In this document: positions 40,227 through 49,840 of the stretch, piece by piece
Numbering within the stretch: position 1 is the stretch's first letter
How the letters are laid out: every line of letters starts with the position of its first letter
Assembly: GCF_038446955.1 (NCBI RefSeq)
Contig: NZ_CP151803.1
Location: forward strand, 6,448,001 to 6,512,000
Origin: Pedobacter sp. FW305-3-2-15-E-R2A2
GTDB taxonomy: Bacteria > Bacteroidota > Bacteroidia > Sphingobacteriales > Sphingobacteriaceae
Direction of reading: 5' to 3'
Length of the DNA: 64,000 nucleotides
Position numbers and translations under genes: made by a program
Notes under the pieces: model-generated
The model's input: only the letters and a program-made list of their open reading frames with translations
What the model was told of the DNA's origin: nothing
Database searches by the model: none

Positions 40227-43200
40227 ATGAATTATTCAAAAATCAACAACCTTACCGGCTGGATTTGTTTTCTGATAGCTACAGTAACCTATGTCCTGAC
40301 ATTAGAACCCTCAGTGAGTTTCTGGGATTGCGGTGAGTTTATCGCCTCTGCCTTAAAAATGCAGGTAGTCCATCAACCAGGTGCCCCTTTGTTCCTGATG
40401 ATCCAGCGGTTCTTTTCACTCTTCGCTTTTGGTGATGTCACTAAAGTAGCTTATTTCATGAACGTAGGTTCTGCGGTTGCCAGTGGCGCAACGATCTTAT
40501 TCTTATTCTGGACCATTACCGCATTGGCGAAAAAAGTCCTGGTAAAAGAGAACGAAGAAGTCAGCAAATCTAACCTGATCTCTATCATGGGTGCAGGTAT
40601 CGTAGGTGCGCTTGCTTACACCTTCTCCGACAGTTTCTGGTTTTCTGCTGTAGAGTCTGAAGTATATGCACTTTCTTCCTTATTCACCGCTATTGTATTC
40701 TGGGGAATCTTGAAATGGGAAGCCAATGCCAATGAACCCCGTGCAGACAGGTGGTTGTTGTTTATCGCTTATATCATGGGTTTATCCATCGGGATTCACT
40801 TATTGAACTTATTGACCATTCCGGCAATTGCCTTTGTATATTATTTCAAGAAAACAAAAAATCCAACTACTGCAGGAACCATTAAAGCAGGAATTGTAGG
40901 GATTCTGATTCTTGCGGTGATCCAGTATGGAATCATACAATACCTGGTTTCATTTGGTGCATATTTCGACTTGTTCTTTGTCAACACCTTAGGAATGGGC
41001 TTTGGCACCGGGGTAATTTTCTTTGCCATCCTATTGATCGCAGGTCTTACCTGGGGAATCAGATATTCCATTAAACACGAGAAAAAGATCCTTAACCTGG
41101 CCTTATTGTCTACGGTATTGATCATTTTTGGTTATGGCTCATTTGCGATGATCATTATCCGTGCAAAAGCAAACCCGAACCTGAACAACAGTTCTCCTGA
41201 CAATGCCTTCTCTTTCTTAGGATACCTGAACAGGGAGCAATATGGCGACAGGCCTTTATTATTCGGTCCTAACTATAATTCTCAGGGTGTAAATGTAATA
41301 GAAGGAAAAACACTTTATAGAAAAGGTGCTGAAAAATATGAAGTAGCCGGTAAAAAGACCGAATACGAATATGACAGAACAACTCCTTTCCCTCGTATGT
41401 ATAGCGAAGACCCAGGTCACGTAGCGTACTATAAAGACATGATGGGCTTTAGTGACGACCACTTCCCAAGCCTGATCGACAATATCGGATTCCTGATGTC
41501 TTACCAGGTTGGACAGATGTACATGAGGTACTTTATGTGGAACTTTGTTGGCAGACAGAATGACGACCAGGGACAAGGCAGTATCTATGAAGGCCAATGG
41601 CTGAGTGGAATCAAGCCTATCGATGGCATCATGCTTGGAGATCAGAAAAACCTGCCTCCTTCCATCACAGAAAGCAATGCTTACAACAGATTTTTCTTCC
41701 TTCCTTTAATTATGGGATTGTTAGGTGCGATATGGCATTTCAAACGCAATCAGAAAGATGCCGGAATTGTTGGCCTTTTATTCTTCTTTACCGGTATTGC
41801 CATTGTATTGTACCTGAATCAGAAACCAATGGAACCAAGGGAACGTGATTACGCTTACGCAGGATCATTCTATGCCTTTGCCATCTGGGTCGGATTTGGT
41901 GTCCTTGCCCTAAGGGAATGGATCTTTAAAAAGATGACCCCTGCCACCGGAGGAATCCTTGCAACGGTAGCAGGTTTATTCGCTGCGCCGATCATTATGG
42001 CTGCTCAGGGATGGGATGACCATGACCGTTCTACGAAAATGGTTGCTCATGATATTGCAGTCGACTACCTGCAGTCCTGCGCTCCGAATGCCATCCTCTT
42101 TACTTATGGAGATAATGATACGTATCCCCTATGGTATGCACAGGAAGTGGAAAACATCAGACCAGATATCCGTTTGGTTAACCTGAGCTTATTCGATACC
42201 GATTGGTACATCAATGGAATGAAACGCAAACAAAATGAATCTGCGCCACTTCCGATTACCATGAAAGAATCTCAATATGTTCAGGGAGAAAGAGATGTGA
42301 TGTACTATCAGGATAAAGATATTGCAGGAAATGTAGAGTTAAAAACCATTGTGGAACTCCTTCTTTCTGAAAATAATGAGGATAAAGTTCCATTGAACGA
42401 CGGAAGAAAAGTAAACTTCATTCCAACAAAGAACTTTAAACTAACGATCAATAAAGCAGATGCCATCAAAAACGGTGCTGCCACGGCAGCGGATTCTGCA
42501 AGGATCGCTCCTGCATTGGAATGGACCTTTAATAAAGGTTATGTAACTAAAGGAACGTTGGCGATGTTCGACATCCTGGTACATAACGACTGGAAGAGAC
42601 CAATTTACTTCGCAAGCACAGTTCCTTCTGATCAGTACAATGGATTAGATAAATATCTGTATAATGAAGGTCTGGCTTTACGTCTGATGCCTTTCAAACC
42701 GGATACTGCAGCCGCTAAAAATGAGCAGCTTAATATTGCACCACTATACAACAATGTGATGAACAAGTTTGTATGGGGGAATGTTAAAAATGCAAAATAC
42801 CTGGATACACAATCAGCTGATGACATTTCGATCTTCACGAATGTATTCAACAATACCGTTTCAGGATTGCTTAAAGAAGGTAAAACAGAAGATGCTAAAA
42901 AGGTAGTGAATCGTTATTTCGAAGTGATGCCGGAGAAATTCTATGGCATGCGTTCTATGATGGGTGCTTATTTTATGGCAGAAAATCTATATCTGCTGAA
43001 TGATCAGAAAAGAGCAAATACACTGATTGAAAGATCAGCCACCTATATTGAAAAAGAACTGACTTACCTTGCCGATGTTTCTCAAAGCAAGAAGAAGTTT
43101 GTAGGCGGACAAAACGTTCAGTTGGGCATGTCCTTCCTGAACCAGATGGCAAGAACTGCTGCTGAATACAAACAAACGAAACTCAGCAAAGACCTGAATG

Positions 43201-43256
43201 ATAAGTTTGCGATGTTAGAAGCGAGATTCTCTGCTTTCTTTCCACCGCAACAATAA
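40227..43256 (+). CDS. DUF2723 family membrane protein, O-mannosyltransferase-like (GT-C fold)
   Basis: 1009 residues from the ATG at 40227 (MNYSKINNLTGWICF). The N-terminal two-thirds is polytopic, with about ten to thirteen helices. FWDCGEF at residues 32-38, in the first external loop, holds the acidic residues expected of a GT-C catalytic site, followed by HQPGAPLF. The family includes eukaryotic TMEM260, which O-mannosylates certain extracellular domains; bacterial members are plausible protein O-mannosyltransferases acting on the periplasmic side. The last 250 residues are soluble, helical and probably TPR-like. Flanked by its own terminator, it looks monocistronic. Confidence 0.88.
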   Translation: MNYSKINNLTGWICFLIATVTYVLTLEPSVSFWDCGEFIASALKMQVVHQPGAPLFLMIQRFFSLFAFGDVTKVAYFMNVGSAVASGATILFLFWTITALAKKVLVKENEEVSKSNLISIMGAGIVGALAYTFSDSFWFSAVESEVYALSSLFTAIVFWGILKWEANANEPRADRWLLFIAYIMGLSIGIHLLNLLTIPAIAFVYYFKKTKNPTTAGTIKAGIVGILILAVIQYGIIQYLVSFGAYFDLFFVNTLGMGFGTGVIFFAILLIAGLTWGIRYSIKHEKKILNLALLSTVLIIFGYGSFAMIIIRAKANPNLNNSSPDNAFSFLGYLNREQYGDRPLLFGPNYNSQGVNVIEGKTLYRKGAEKYEVAGKKTEYEYDRTTPFPRMYSEDPGHVAYYKDMMGFSDDHFPSLIDNIGFLMSYQVGQMYMRYFMWNFVGRQNDDQGQGSIYEGQWLSGIKPIDGIMLGDQKNLPPSITESNAYNRFFFLPLIMGLLGAIWHFKRNQKDAGIVGLLFFFTGIAIVLYLNQKPMEPRERDYAYAGSFYAFAIWVGFGVLALREWIFKKMTPATGGILATVAGLFAAPIIMAAQGWDDHDRSTKMVAHDIAVDYLQSCAPNAILFTYGDNDTYPLWYAQEVENIRPDIRLVNLSLFDTDWYINGMKRKQNESAPLPITMKESQYVQGERDVMYYQDKDIAGNVELKTIVELLLSENNEDKVPLNDGRKVNFIPTKNFKLTINKADAIKNGAATAADSARIAPALEWTFNKGYVTKGTLAMFDILVHNDWKRPIYFASTVPSDQYNGLDKYLYNEGLALRLMPFKPDTAAAKNEQLNIAPLYNNVMNKFVWGNVKNAKYLDTQSADDISIFTNVFNNTVSGLLKEGKTEDAKKVVNRYFEVMPEKFYGMRSMMGAYFMAENLYLLNDQKRANTLIERSATYIEKELTYLADVSQSKKKFVGGQNVQLGMSFLNQMARTAAEYKQTKLSKDLNDKFAMLEARFSAFFPPQQ

Positions 43257-43270
43257 GATTTAAAATCCAT

Positions 43271-43306
43271 AAAAAAAGGGCATTCCGTATGGGATGCCCT
43301 TTTTTT
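43271..43306. terminator. Bidirectional intrinsic terminator
   Basis: GGGCATTCC pairs with GGGATGCCC (one G-T pair) around GTAT, with A7 before and T7 after. It lies between the convergent DUF2723 and serine hydrolase genes. Confidence 0.92.
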
Positions 43307-43327
43307 ATGCCTGTTTTTTTATTTACG

Positions 43328-44518
43328 CTATTTAGGATAGGTAAAAGGTACTCCTGATAAGTAACGGCTGATCTTACGATAGGGATAATCTCCAGCTCCT
43401 TTAAGGGCCAACTGAACGATAATGGTATGCGTTAAGGGATCGACATATAAACGTTGTCCACGCATCCCTTCTGCGGCAAAATCACCATTGATCCCTTCCT
43501 GGGGAAGCCACCACAAATAGTTTTGCCGCGTCTTCTGCCAGCCTTTTACAGGAACAGCAGGATCAGCATTTGCATGAACAGAATGGGTAACCCATTCTTC
43601 AGGAACCACCTGATGCCCGTTGTAATTACCTTTGTTCAGGTACAACCTTCCAATTTTAGCCAGATCTATGGCGGTTGCCTGAAACCTGCTCGCGGTATTC
43701 GCCAATCCATTAATATGATCCAGTCCCCAGCTTGCCGGATGTGCAGCTCCTATTTTTTTCCAGATGTTATCCTGGAAATAGCTGGCAGTATTTTTCCCCG
43801 TCGCCTGTTCCAATGCCCAGCTGAGCAACAGTACATCTACACTTTTATATTTCCAGACCTTTCCCGGAGGATGATCAGCCCTAAGCTTCGATAGCTCTTT
43901 TTTAAGGTCTTCCGTATAATAGTATTTGGCTTCATCCGATAAAAATGCCGCAACCAATCCACCTTCAAGACCGCTGAACTCCAGGCCTGATTTCATCTCC
44001 ATCAGGTTCCTTAAAGTGATCCGCTCAAATGCCGGGTTCTTTTTTAATTCAGGAACATAGACCAACAGGCGGTCGTCCAGGCTTTTAATCTTTCCTTCTT
44101 CAATTGCCTGTCCCAGCATCATAGAAACCATCGACTTAGCTACTGAAAAAAGGGTGGTTAAGCTGGTATCACTGTAACCTGGCTTAAACTTTTGATAAAT
44201 CACTGTATCATTCCTGATCACCATAAAAAGGTTGACCTTTCCCGCTTCCAGGTAATCTTTGAAAGGCATACTTTTATTATCCCGGTCAAAGACCATGATC
44301 GTATCCAGGTCTTCCCTCATCCGTTCCGCTTTTACGAAATGAAAAGGAGTATCTGCCGGATTTACCAACGATTGTGGATATATCTTATAGGTTTCTGCAG
44401 CAGGGGTCTGGTAGCGTAAAACGCGAATCAGCTCCGGCCGCCGGATGAAGAGCATACAAAGGACCAATACAAAAAGGGAGAGCAACAAGGCAAGGCCATA
44501 TCCGATTTTCTTTATCAT
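43328..44518 (-). CDS. Membrane-anchored serine hydrolase (beta-lactamase/class C family)
   Basis: 396 residues. An N-terminal hydrophobic segment (about 5-25, GLALLLSLFVLVLCMLFI) probably anchors it with the catalytic domain in the periplasm. Active-site motifs of the class C/DD-peptidase fold: S125-x-x-K128 (FSVAK) and Y224-K-S (WKYKSVD). The third motif near the C-terminus is degenerate (HTIIVQLA). Such proteins can be esterases, D-aminopeptidases or penicillin-binding proteins; there is no basis to call it a resistance beta-lactamase. Confidence 0.88.
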   Translation of the reverse strand: MIKKIGYGLALLLSLFVLVLCMLFIRRPELIRVLRYQTPAAETYKIYPQSLVNPADTPFHFVKAERMREDLDTIMVFDRDNKSMPFKDYLEAGKVNLFMVIRNDTVIYQKFKPGYSDTSLTTLFSVAKSMVSMMLGQAIEEGKIKSLDDRLLVYVPELKKNPAFERITLRNLMEMKSGLEFSGLEGGLVAAFLSDEAKYYYTEDLKKELSKLRADHPPGKVWKYKSVDVLLLSWALEQATGKNTASYFQDNIWKKIGAAHPASWGLDHINGLANTASRFQATAIDLAKIGRLYLNKGNYNGHQVVPEEWVTHSVHANADPAVPVKGWQKTRQNYLWWLPQEGINGDFAAEGMRGQRLYVDPLTHTIIVQLALKGAGDYPYRKISRYLSGVPFTYPK

Positions 44519-44546
44519 AGGCTTTTATGGAAAAATATTAAAAAAA

Positions 44547-44578
44547 GAAAAGGCCGCAGTGTGAGTTGCAGCCTTTTC
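44547..44578 (-). terminator. Intrinsic terminator after accA
   Basis: GAAAAGGC (44547-44554) and GCCTTTTC (44571-44578) around a 16-nt loop; on the minus strand T7 follows. Confidence 0.85.
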
Positions 44579-44599
44579 CTTTGATTTCTTTATAATGAT

Positions 44600-45562
44600 T
44601 TATTCGTTTACCACGCCCATTGCGCAGAATTTATCAATTCTTTGGGTGATCATGACATCCGTTTTTAATTTTTTAAGTACTGCCAGGTCTTTTAAGATCT
44701 GTTCTTTTACTGTTTCCCCCATTGCCTCCGGATTCTGGTGTGCACCTCCCAGTGGCTCTTTAATGATGCCATCAATCAATTGATTTTTGTACATATCATC
44801 GGAAGTCAGTTTCAGACACTCTGCGGCTCTTTCTTTATAATCCCAGCTGCGCCATAAAATAGAAGAGCAGGATTCCGGAGAAATTACAGAGTACCAGGTA
44901 TGCTCCAACATATAGACACGGTCGCCGATTCCGATTCCCAATGCACCGCCGGAAGCGCCTTCACCTACTACAAAACATAGGATCGGTACTTTCAGCACAG
45001 ACATTTCTAACAGGTTACGTGCAATTGCTTCTCCCTGTCCGCGTTCTTCCGCTTCCAGCCCGGGATAAGCACCCATCGTATCAATAAAAGAAATAACTGG
45101 TTTATTGAATTTCTCTGCAAGACGCATTAAGCGCAATGCTTTTCTATATCCTTCAGGATTAGCCATTCCGAAATTGCGGTACTGACGCTCTTTCGTGTTT
45201 TTACCTTTCTGGTGTCCGATCACCATTACCGTCTGGCCAGCAATACTTGCAAAACCGCCAATAATAGCTTTGTCGTCCTTTACAGTCCTGTCGCCATGCA
45301 TTTCTATGAAATCATCGCAGATCATGCTGATGTAATCCAGGGTTTGAGGCCTTTCAGGATGACGTGACATCTGAACTTTCTGCCATCCGTTAAGGTGGCT
45401 GTAAAGCGTTTGCTGAGTATCAGCCAACTTAGCTTCCAGTTCAGTTAATGTCGCAGACATATCTACTTTGGTTTTATCGGCAACCTGTTTAACCTTTTCA
45501 ATTTGCTGCGCCAATTCAGCTAAAGGTTTTTCGAAATCAAATGATGTTTTTATCTGTTCCAT
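44600..45562 (-). CDS. accA: Acetyl-CoA carboxylase carboxyltransferase subunit alpha
   Basis: 320 residues. With AccD it transfers the carboxyl group from biotin carrier protein to acetyl-CoA, the first step of fatty-acid synthesis. It contains the helical N-terminal part, RHPERPQTLDYI, FIEMHGDR, GHQKGKNTKER and the oxyanion region GEGASGGALGIG, plus EHTWYSVISPE. It follows the S10 carboxypeptidase gene by 28 nt; a TATTTTTA sequence in that gap is a possible promoter remnant. Confidence 0.97.
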   Translation of the reverse strand: MEQIKTSFDFEKPLAELAQQIEKVKQVADKTKVDMSATLTELEAKLADTQQTLYSHLNGWQKVQMSRHPERPQTLDYISMICDDFIEMHGDRTVKDDKAIIGGFASIAGQTVMVIGHQKGKNTKERQYRNFGMANPEGYRKALRLMRLAEKFNKPVISFIDTMGAYPGLEAEERGQGEAIARNLLEMSVLKVPILCFVVGEGASGGALGIGIGDRVYMLEHTWYSVISPESCSSILWRSWDYKERAAECLKLTSDDMYKNQLIDGIIKEPLGGAHQNPEAMGETVKEQILKDLAVLKKLKTDVMITQRIDKFCAMGVVNE

Positions 45563-45590
45563 AAGTGGGCTGTAAAAATAGACATTTTAT

Positions 45591-47126
45591 TTAAAACTTC
45601 GCAGGCACCCCGGGTTTAGGTAAAGATTTTAATATAAATTCACGGATATGACGGTTTCCTTTAGAGAGATCTTCCTTCCTTAAATACATCATATGACCGC
45701 TTTCATAGCCCTCAAAGCTTAATCTGTCTTTTAATCTGCCTCCCGGATCTAATTGCCACATGCTATATTTTGCGTTAAAATAATCGCATGCGCCATCAAA
45801 ATATCCCGACTGCACCATGACATTCAGATATGGATTTTGTGCCATTGCCTGTCGTAGGTTCTCTCCGGTCCTGTCATTACTATTGTCCCATGGCCTTACC
45901 GAACCGAACATATTGTACTTCAGGTCAGTTTTATAATTCAGCTCATTTCTAAGGTACATATTGATGGCAGGGGTGAAAGAGTGCAACCAGGAAGTCAGTT
46001 CGGCATTGTAATCAGGGCGTTCTCCCCCATCACTTTTATCGATCCCTTTATACCTGGAATCTAATCTGCCAACGGTAAAACCTTTATCCCGCAGCAGCTC
46101 TTTCCAGAAAAAGTTCGTAGAAACATCGAGGTTATACTGTAAGATCACCTTTTCCGAAATTCCAGAATAGCGCGCCATCTTTGCCGCAATTTCTTTCTTT
46201 TTTTGTTCCGTCAGGAAATTACCCCTCGCCATTGCCGGCAACAGCTCATTGATGGTAAATTCTTCCACTTCCGGTAAAAATGCTTCCAGTTTTTTCGACT
46301 GTAAATCTGCAGGAAGGGCCTTGTGGTACCAGGCCGTAGCCGCATAATACGGCCAGCGTAAAGCTGCTTCTACAGGTCCGCTGCGTTCGATTCCCAGTTC
46401 TGTAGGAGAGACCAGAATCACGCCGTTTAAATACATCCATTGCGAATTCTGAAGCTCCAGGGCCAGTCCCGAAACGCGGGTAGTTCCATAGCTCTCCCCG
46501 ATCAGGAATTTAGGAGATGCCCATCGGTTGCTCCTGGTCACAAAAGTATTGATCCATTCTGCGAGGTATTTGATATCGGCATTGACGCCAAAAAACTTAG
46601 CGCCCGGAACATCTTTATTTGTTGGTCGCGAGTAACCTGTATTAACCGGGTCGATATAAATGATATCTGCAACATCAAGGATGGAATTCGGATTTTCTTT
46701 ATACCCATAAGGTTGTACCGGATATCCTTCATCGTCTATTTTTAAGACTACTGGTCCGGTATAAGCGATGTGCATCCATACGGAAGCAGAACCCGGGCCT
46801 CCGTTAAAGGAGATCACCAATGGCCTGCTGTCCCGGTTTTGAACATCGGAACGTTCATAATAAGTGTAAAACAGACCTGCAATTGCTTTTCCCTCTTCAT
46901 CCCATACCGGAAGGGTTCCGGCAGTTGCTTTATAGGCAATGCGCTGTCCGTTGATGGTGGCCTGATGTTGGGTAACGACTGAACTTTCAGGAACGATGGT
47001 TCTCGAAGGGCTTACCGGTTCGGTCTTTGCAGCTGTTTCAGCTTTAGCTGAAGGCGCTTTTTGTGCATATGATATGCTAAAACAGCATACACAAGCCAAT
47101 GCAAGGGTCAATACTTTTGTTCTCAT
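45591..47126 (-). CDS. Exported S10 family serine carboxypeptidase
   Basis: 511 residues from ATG 47124-47126, which gives a clean signal peptide (MRTKVLTLALACVCCFSISYAQ). The longer reading upstream is not signal-like. Alpha/beta-hydrolase fold: oxyanion segment FNGGPGSASVW, nucleophile S212 in GESYGTTR, and a C-terminal His in ESGHMMY; the acid lies in the FDGACDYF region. Members cut single C-terminal residues from peptides. Bacterial S10 enzymes of this length occur in several phyla, often exported. Confidence 0.92.
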   Translation of the reverse strand: MRTKVLTLALACVCCFSISYAQKAPSAKAETAAKTEPVSPSRTIVPESSVVTQHQATINGQRIAYKATAGTLPVWDEEGKAIAGLFYTYYERSDVQNRDSRPLVISFNGGPGSASVWMHIAYTGPVVLKIDDEGYPVQPYGYKENPNSILDVADIIYIDPVNTGYSRPTNKDVPGAKFFGVNADIKYLAEWINTFVTRSNRWASPKFLIGESYGTTRVSGLALELQNSQWMYLNGVILVSPTELGIERSGPVEAALRWPYYAATAWYHKALPADLQSKKLEAFLPEVEEFTINELLPAMARGNFLTEQKKKEIAAKMARYSGISEKVILQYNLDVSTNFFWKELLRDKGFTVGRLDSRYKGIDKSDGGERPDYNAELTSWLHSFTPAINMYLRNELNYKTDLKYNMFGSVRPWDNSNDRTGENLRQAMAQNPYLNVMVQSGYFDGACDYFNAKYSMWQLDPGGRLKDRLSFEGYESGHMMYLRKEDLSKGNRHIREFILKSLPKPGVPAKF

Positions 47127-47208
47127 TAGTGGTTTAGGTTGGTTTATGAATATAAATATCAAACTAAACCCAATCAATGCATCCTATGCTTTAAAATTGT
47201 TACTCTTT

Positions 47209-49815
47209 TTATCTGAGATACAAGGGCTTCCTGCTATAGATATGGTATTCACCGGGGCTCAGTGTTTTGGTATAGGTATTTCCGCTGAGGCTCATCGTGT
47301 TTCCTCCCGGCCATTCCAGCCATTGTCCGGATTGCCCGAAGTCAACGCTAAGTATTTGTTCCTTTACATCAAAATTACCAAGCACCACCACCGTATTGTC
47401 CGTATTCGTTAACTTCAGGTATTTAGCAGGCCCGCTAAGATTATATGTTGGAATACCCGTTTTGAAAATGGAATTGTTCGTTTTATAATTGATCAGATTG
47501 GCATAGGTTGTCTTCAATGAGAAACGTGCCGCCTGTCCGAGATAGTCCCAGTGGATTGGTTTTTCTCCTGTTCTTCCGTTTTGTTCTATTGAGACCTCAT
47601 AGCCCAATTCCCCAAACTGCCACAACATCTTCGGCCCCGGAACAGAAAAGAAAAATGCTGCTGCCATCTCCTGACGCTTCAATGCGGTAGCCAGGTTTTT
47701 CACACTATAACTTCCCGAAGCATTGCCATAAGCCAGGTTTTTAAACATGAGCCGTTCTTCATCATGGCTCTCCATATAGCTGACCAGATTTTCCGATCTG
47801 CTAAAACCATGCGTTCCGGAGAAAGCGCGGGAGAAATCAGAGTTTTCCTGATAACCCATCGTTGCCTGGTTAAAACTTGTATTGACATTGTTCCAGAACA
47901 TCATCCCTTGCTCAGAAAGTTCTTTTTCTTCTGCATCTGCAGCAAAATGTTCCAGAATGACGTAGAAGTTATCCGGGTTATTGGTTTTGATAAATGAATT
48001 ATAGTCTTTCCAGATCGCTACCCTATCTGGATCATAAGCGCTCCATGCAGAAACACCTGCATCAGTAGTTCCGGAGTTCTTTTGAGTGAAACCCTTGGAA
48101 AGGTCAAATCTAAAGCCGTCTATCTGATAGGTATCCATCCAGAACTTCAGCACATTCCTGACAAAGCTTTTCGTTGCCGGGCTTTCATGGTTAAAGTCGT
48201 ACCCGACATTAAAAGGATGGGTGGGCGTTGCATTAAACCAGGGACTATTTGTGGCCGGTTTCCCTGAGGCTTCATCAAAATACAATTGTACCATCGGCGA
48301 CTGCCCAAAGGAATGGTTCAGCACCATATCCATGATCACCGCAATCCCGCGGCCATGGCACTCGTCTATGAATTGTTGTAATGCGACCTTTGTTCCATAA
48401 TATTTATCAGGAGCAAAATAGAAGGAAGGGTTATATCCCCAACTGGAATTCCCTTCAAATTCATTGACCGGCATCAGTTCAATGGCATTCACATGAAGCT
48501 TAGCAAGGTAGTCCAGTGTATCCCTCAGGGTATTGTAATTTGCATTTTTAAGAAAATCGCGAAGGTGGAGTTCGTAGATCACCAAATCGTTCTTTTCCGG
48601 TCTTTTAAAGTTTTTGTACTTCCAGGAATAAGCAGTTTGACTGCTCTGCATTACGCTCAGGATGCCCGAAGTCTTTCCCATTGGATAAGGCATGATGGAA
48701 GGATAACTCAAAAATGGGATTGCCCCGTCATACTGGGGATCGATCACCTTTTCTGTATAAGGATCGGCAATTCTTAATTTGCCATCTACTAAATATTGAT
48801 ACGCATATTCCTTACCAGGTTGTAAATTATCAATCTGAACCCACCATTTGTTACCATCAGGTGTCCTTTTCATGAAATAAGGAAGACCAGACTGCCAGTC
48901 GTTAAAATCGCCAATGGCATAAACATATTGTTTGAAAGGGGCATATAGCGTAAGAATTGCTGATTTTCCACCATTGATAAAGACGACTCCTTCTTTTGCC
49001 CCTGCCGGCAATTCAGCCGTCTCCACAGTTCCGTTTAAAAGGAAAGTAAAAGACCGTTCTATGGTGGTCGTACCGTCGGTTCCGCTTAGTTTCAGCTCAT
49101 GTCTTCCCGCAGCGTTCACTTTGACCTTCCCATTGATCTCTTTTGCATTTGTTGCCGATGCAAAACCAACGCCATCCAGAGAAAGGTTCAATGTAGCCGC
49201 TTTAGAGGCTGCGGCACTAATGCTCAGTTCCTCTCCGATCATTTGAATACTGATCACCGGCACGGGATTGAAAGTAGGTTCAAATTCAGGGAGTTTAAAT
49301 CTTATGCCAAGTTGATTGGCCTCATAAATCGGCAGGTATAAATCACTTTGATCTTTGTTTCGCCCAACAATCTTTCCATCAGCGGTACGGAACAACATCA
49401 CCAGCTGGAGGATCTTCTCTCCCAACGGAACACCATAAAAACTACGGGGACTTAAACTGATCTGAAATTTTCCGTTTCCAATGGGAGTCATCCTGGCCGC
49501 GGGATCCGGGCTGCTGAAAGAAGCACTTTTAACATACTTCCAGTCGGCAGCTCCAGTACTTTTGTTGGTGATGACTCCGGTATAAATGTAGACATCCGCA
49601 GAAGTATTTTGTAAAGCAGCATTTCCTTTGGCGGCGTCAAAAGTAAGGGTAAAAGTTTCTTCCGCCGTCGGGAAATCGGTGGAAGTGGTCAGTAAGCCGG
49701 TCTGTGGAACGACTATCGGTGGCTCTGTTCCAGGTTCTTTAATTATTGGATCCGACTTCCTGCATGCTGCAGCGAATACCATAAAAATCAATAAGAGGCT
49801 GTATATTTTTCTCAT
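47209..49815 (-). CDS. GH13 alpha-amylase/pullulanase-like surface lipoprotein
   Basis: 868 residues. Lipobox FAAAC with Cys18. Residues about 30-260 are beta-sandwich (Ig or E-set-like) modules, about 270-360 a CBM48-like module (YAIGDFNDWQSG), then the GH13 barrel (about 385-780: VIYELHLRDF, MPVNEFEGNSSWGYNP, DMVLNHSFG). Catalytic residues: nucleophile D571 (GFRFDLSKG), acid E622 (VILEHF) and D685 (SHDEERL). A C-terminal beta domain follows. The architecture suggests the surface amylase that plays the SusG role, though modules resemble pullulanases. Last gene of the starch locus. Confidence 0.9.
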   Translation of the reverse strand: MRKIYSLLLIFMVFAAACRKSDPIIKEPGTEPPIVVPQTGLLTTSTDFPTAEETFTLTFDAAKGNAALQNTSADVYIYTGVITNKSTGAADWKYVKSASFSSPDPAARMTPIGNGKFQISLSPRSFYGVPLGEKILQLVMLFRTADGKIVGRNKDQSDLYLPIYEANQLGIRFKLPEFEPTFNPVPVISIQMIGEELSISAAASKAATLNLSLDGVGFASATNAKEINGKVKVNAAGRHELKLSGTDGTTTIERSFTFLLNGTVETAELPAGAKEGVVFINGGKSAILTLYAPFKQYVYAIGDFNDWQSGLPYFMKRTPDGNKWWVQIDNLQPGKEYAYQYLVDGKLRIADPYTEKVIDPQYDGAIPFLSYPSIMPYPMGKTSGILSVMQSSQTAYSWKYKNFKRPEKNDLVIYELHLRDFLKNANYNTLRDTLDYLAKLHVNAIELMPVNEFEGNSSWGYNPSFYFAPDKYYGTKVALQQFIDECHGRGIAVIMDMVLNHSFGQSPMVQLYFDEASGKPATNSPWFNATPTHPFNVGYDFNHESPATKSFVRNVLKFWMDTYQIDGFRFDLSKGFTQKNSGTTDAGVSAWSAYDPDRVAIWKDYNSFIKTNNPDNFYVILEHFAADAEEKELSEQGMMFWNNVNTSFNQATMGYQENSDFSRAFSGTHGFSRSENLVSYMESHDEERLMFKNLAYGNASGSYSVKNLATALKRQEMAAAFFFSVPGPKMLWQFGELGYEVSIEQNGRTGEKPIHWDYLGQAARFSLKTTYANLINYKTNNSIFKTGIPTYNLSGPAKYLKLTNTDNTVVVLGNFDVKEQILSVDFGQSGQWLEWPGGNTMSLSGNTYTKTLSPGEYHIYSRKPLYLR

Positions 49816-49840
49816 GGTATTCGTTTCAGCTTTTAGTGTT

